Source: an uncultured Oribacterium sp. (GTDB lineage: Bacteria; Bacillota; Clostridia; Lachnospirales; Lachnospiraceae). Taken from it: 6,344 nucleotides of DNA. Of the stretch, positions 6,159 through 6,344 are shown in pieces (within the stretch, counting starts at the first letter, position 1; every line of letters starts with the position of its first letter). Position numbers and translations under genes: made by a program. The stretch lies in the NCBI GenBank assembly GCA_934279105.1, contig CAKQWR010000113.1, forward strand, positions 1 through 6,344, in the 5' to 3' direction. The notes beneath the pieces are model-generated. The model ran no database searches, was not told the DNA's origin, and saw nothing but the letters and a program-made list of their open reading frames with translations.

Positions 6159-6344
6159 TTATACCTTGTTGGTGGTCTTCTCTCCGAAAAGTCCGGTCGG
6201 ACGTACGAGCAGCACGACGATCAGAATGACGAAGGTGAAGGCATCCGAGAAGGTAGAGTAGCCCGCTGCGACGAGCGCCGTCTCACCGAGGCCGATCAGG
6301 AAACCGCCGACGACCGCACCTGGGATCGAGCCAATGCCTCCGAA
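6159..6344 (-). CDS. livH: branched-chain amino-acid ABC transporter permease LivH, C-terminal 61 residues (partial)
   Basis: Reading the minus strand from the window edge gives 61 codons before TAA (6159-6161). The sequence opens FGGIGSIPGAVVGGFLIG, contains AFTFVILIVVLLVRPTGLFG and ends EKTTNKV. The GxGSIPGA segment and the RPTGLxG ending are diagnostic of the LivH permease C-terminus. LivH pairs with LivM in the membrane. The gap to livM is 13 nt and contains the livM ribosome binding site, so the two are in one operon. The 5' part lies off the edge; the gene is not truncated biologically as far as can be seen. In most such operons the periplasmic or lipoprotein binding protein (LivJ/LivK type) is encoded upstream of livH, which would place it outside this window. 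Confidence 0.92.
   Translation of the reverse strand, partial: FGGIGSIPGAVVGGFLIGLGETALVAAGYSTFSDAFTFVILIVVLLVRPTGLFGEKTTNKV

Noticed and set aside
1..6344. CRISPR array, tRNA, rRNA, transposase, phage or defence genes
   Set aside because: No spaced direct repeats, tRNA cloverleaf, rRNA sequence or mobile-element protein was found; the window is housekeeping in content.

Overview
The window looks like chromosomal core sequence from a Clostridia-type Firmicute, plausibly Lachnospiraceae-like. This is an inference from strong AGGAGG-type Shine-Dalgarno sites, consensus-like sigma-A promoters, moderate GC in the genes with AT-rich gaps, and the protein styles. No rRNA or other taxonomic marker is present, so the family-level call is tentative.

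Layout, left to right. On the minus strand, reading right to left, dapF (1417-2256) is followed by a 268-base gap rich in inverted repeats, then carA (39-1148) and the first 12 codons of carB (1-36). DapF makes meso-diaminopimelate for lysine and peptidoglycan. CarA and CarB make carbamoyl phosphate for pyrimidines and arginine. No U-tract terminator is visible between dapF and carA, so readthrough is possible, but carA also has a candidate promoter of its own. Its -35 lies inside one arm of a 64-base near-perfect inverted repeat.

Upstream of dapF is an AT-rich gap (2257-2629). Its dapF side holds a 173-nt element (2299-2471) closed by a perfect 10-bp terminal stem and containing three further arms. 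A minus-strand sigma-A-like promoter would start RNA almost exactly at the base of that stem. This is the best candidate in the window for an undescribed regulatory RNA. The other side of the gap carries a near-consensus promoter for a plus-strand gene (2630-3460) encoding an unrecognised seven-helix membrane protein. That gene converges on the transport operon, and a strong bidirectional terminator (3494-3537) separates them.

The right half (3563-6344, minus strand) is a tightly packed branched-chain amino-acid (LIV/HAAT) ABC transporter operon in the order livH (3' part only), livM, livG, livF. LivH and LivM form the membrane channel and LivG and LivF are the ATPases. The genes are joined by a 13-nt gap, a 4-nt ATGA overlap and a 14-nt overlap. 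The substrate-binding protein is not in the window and probably lies upstream of livH.

Most of the window is ordinary housekeeping metabolism. The points of interest are the two structured intergenic regions and the orphan membrane protein. I could not assign either structured region to a known RNA family by eye.
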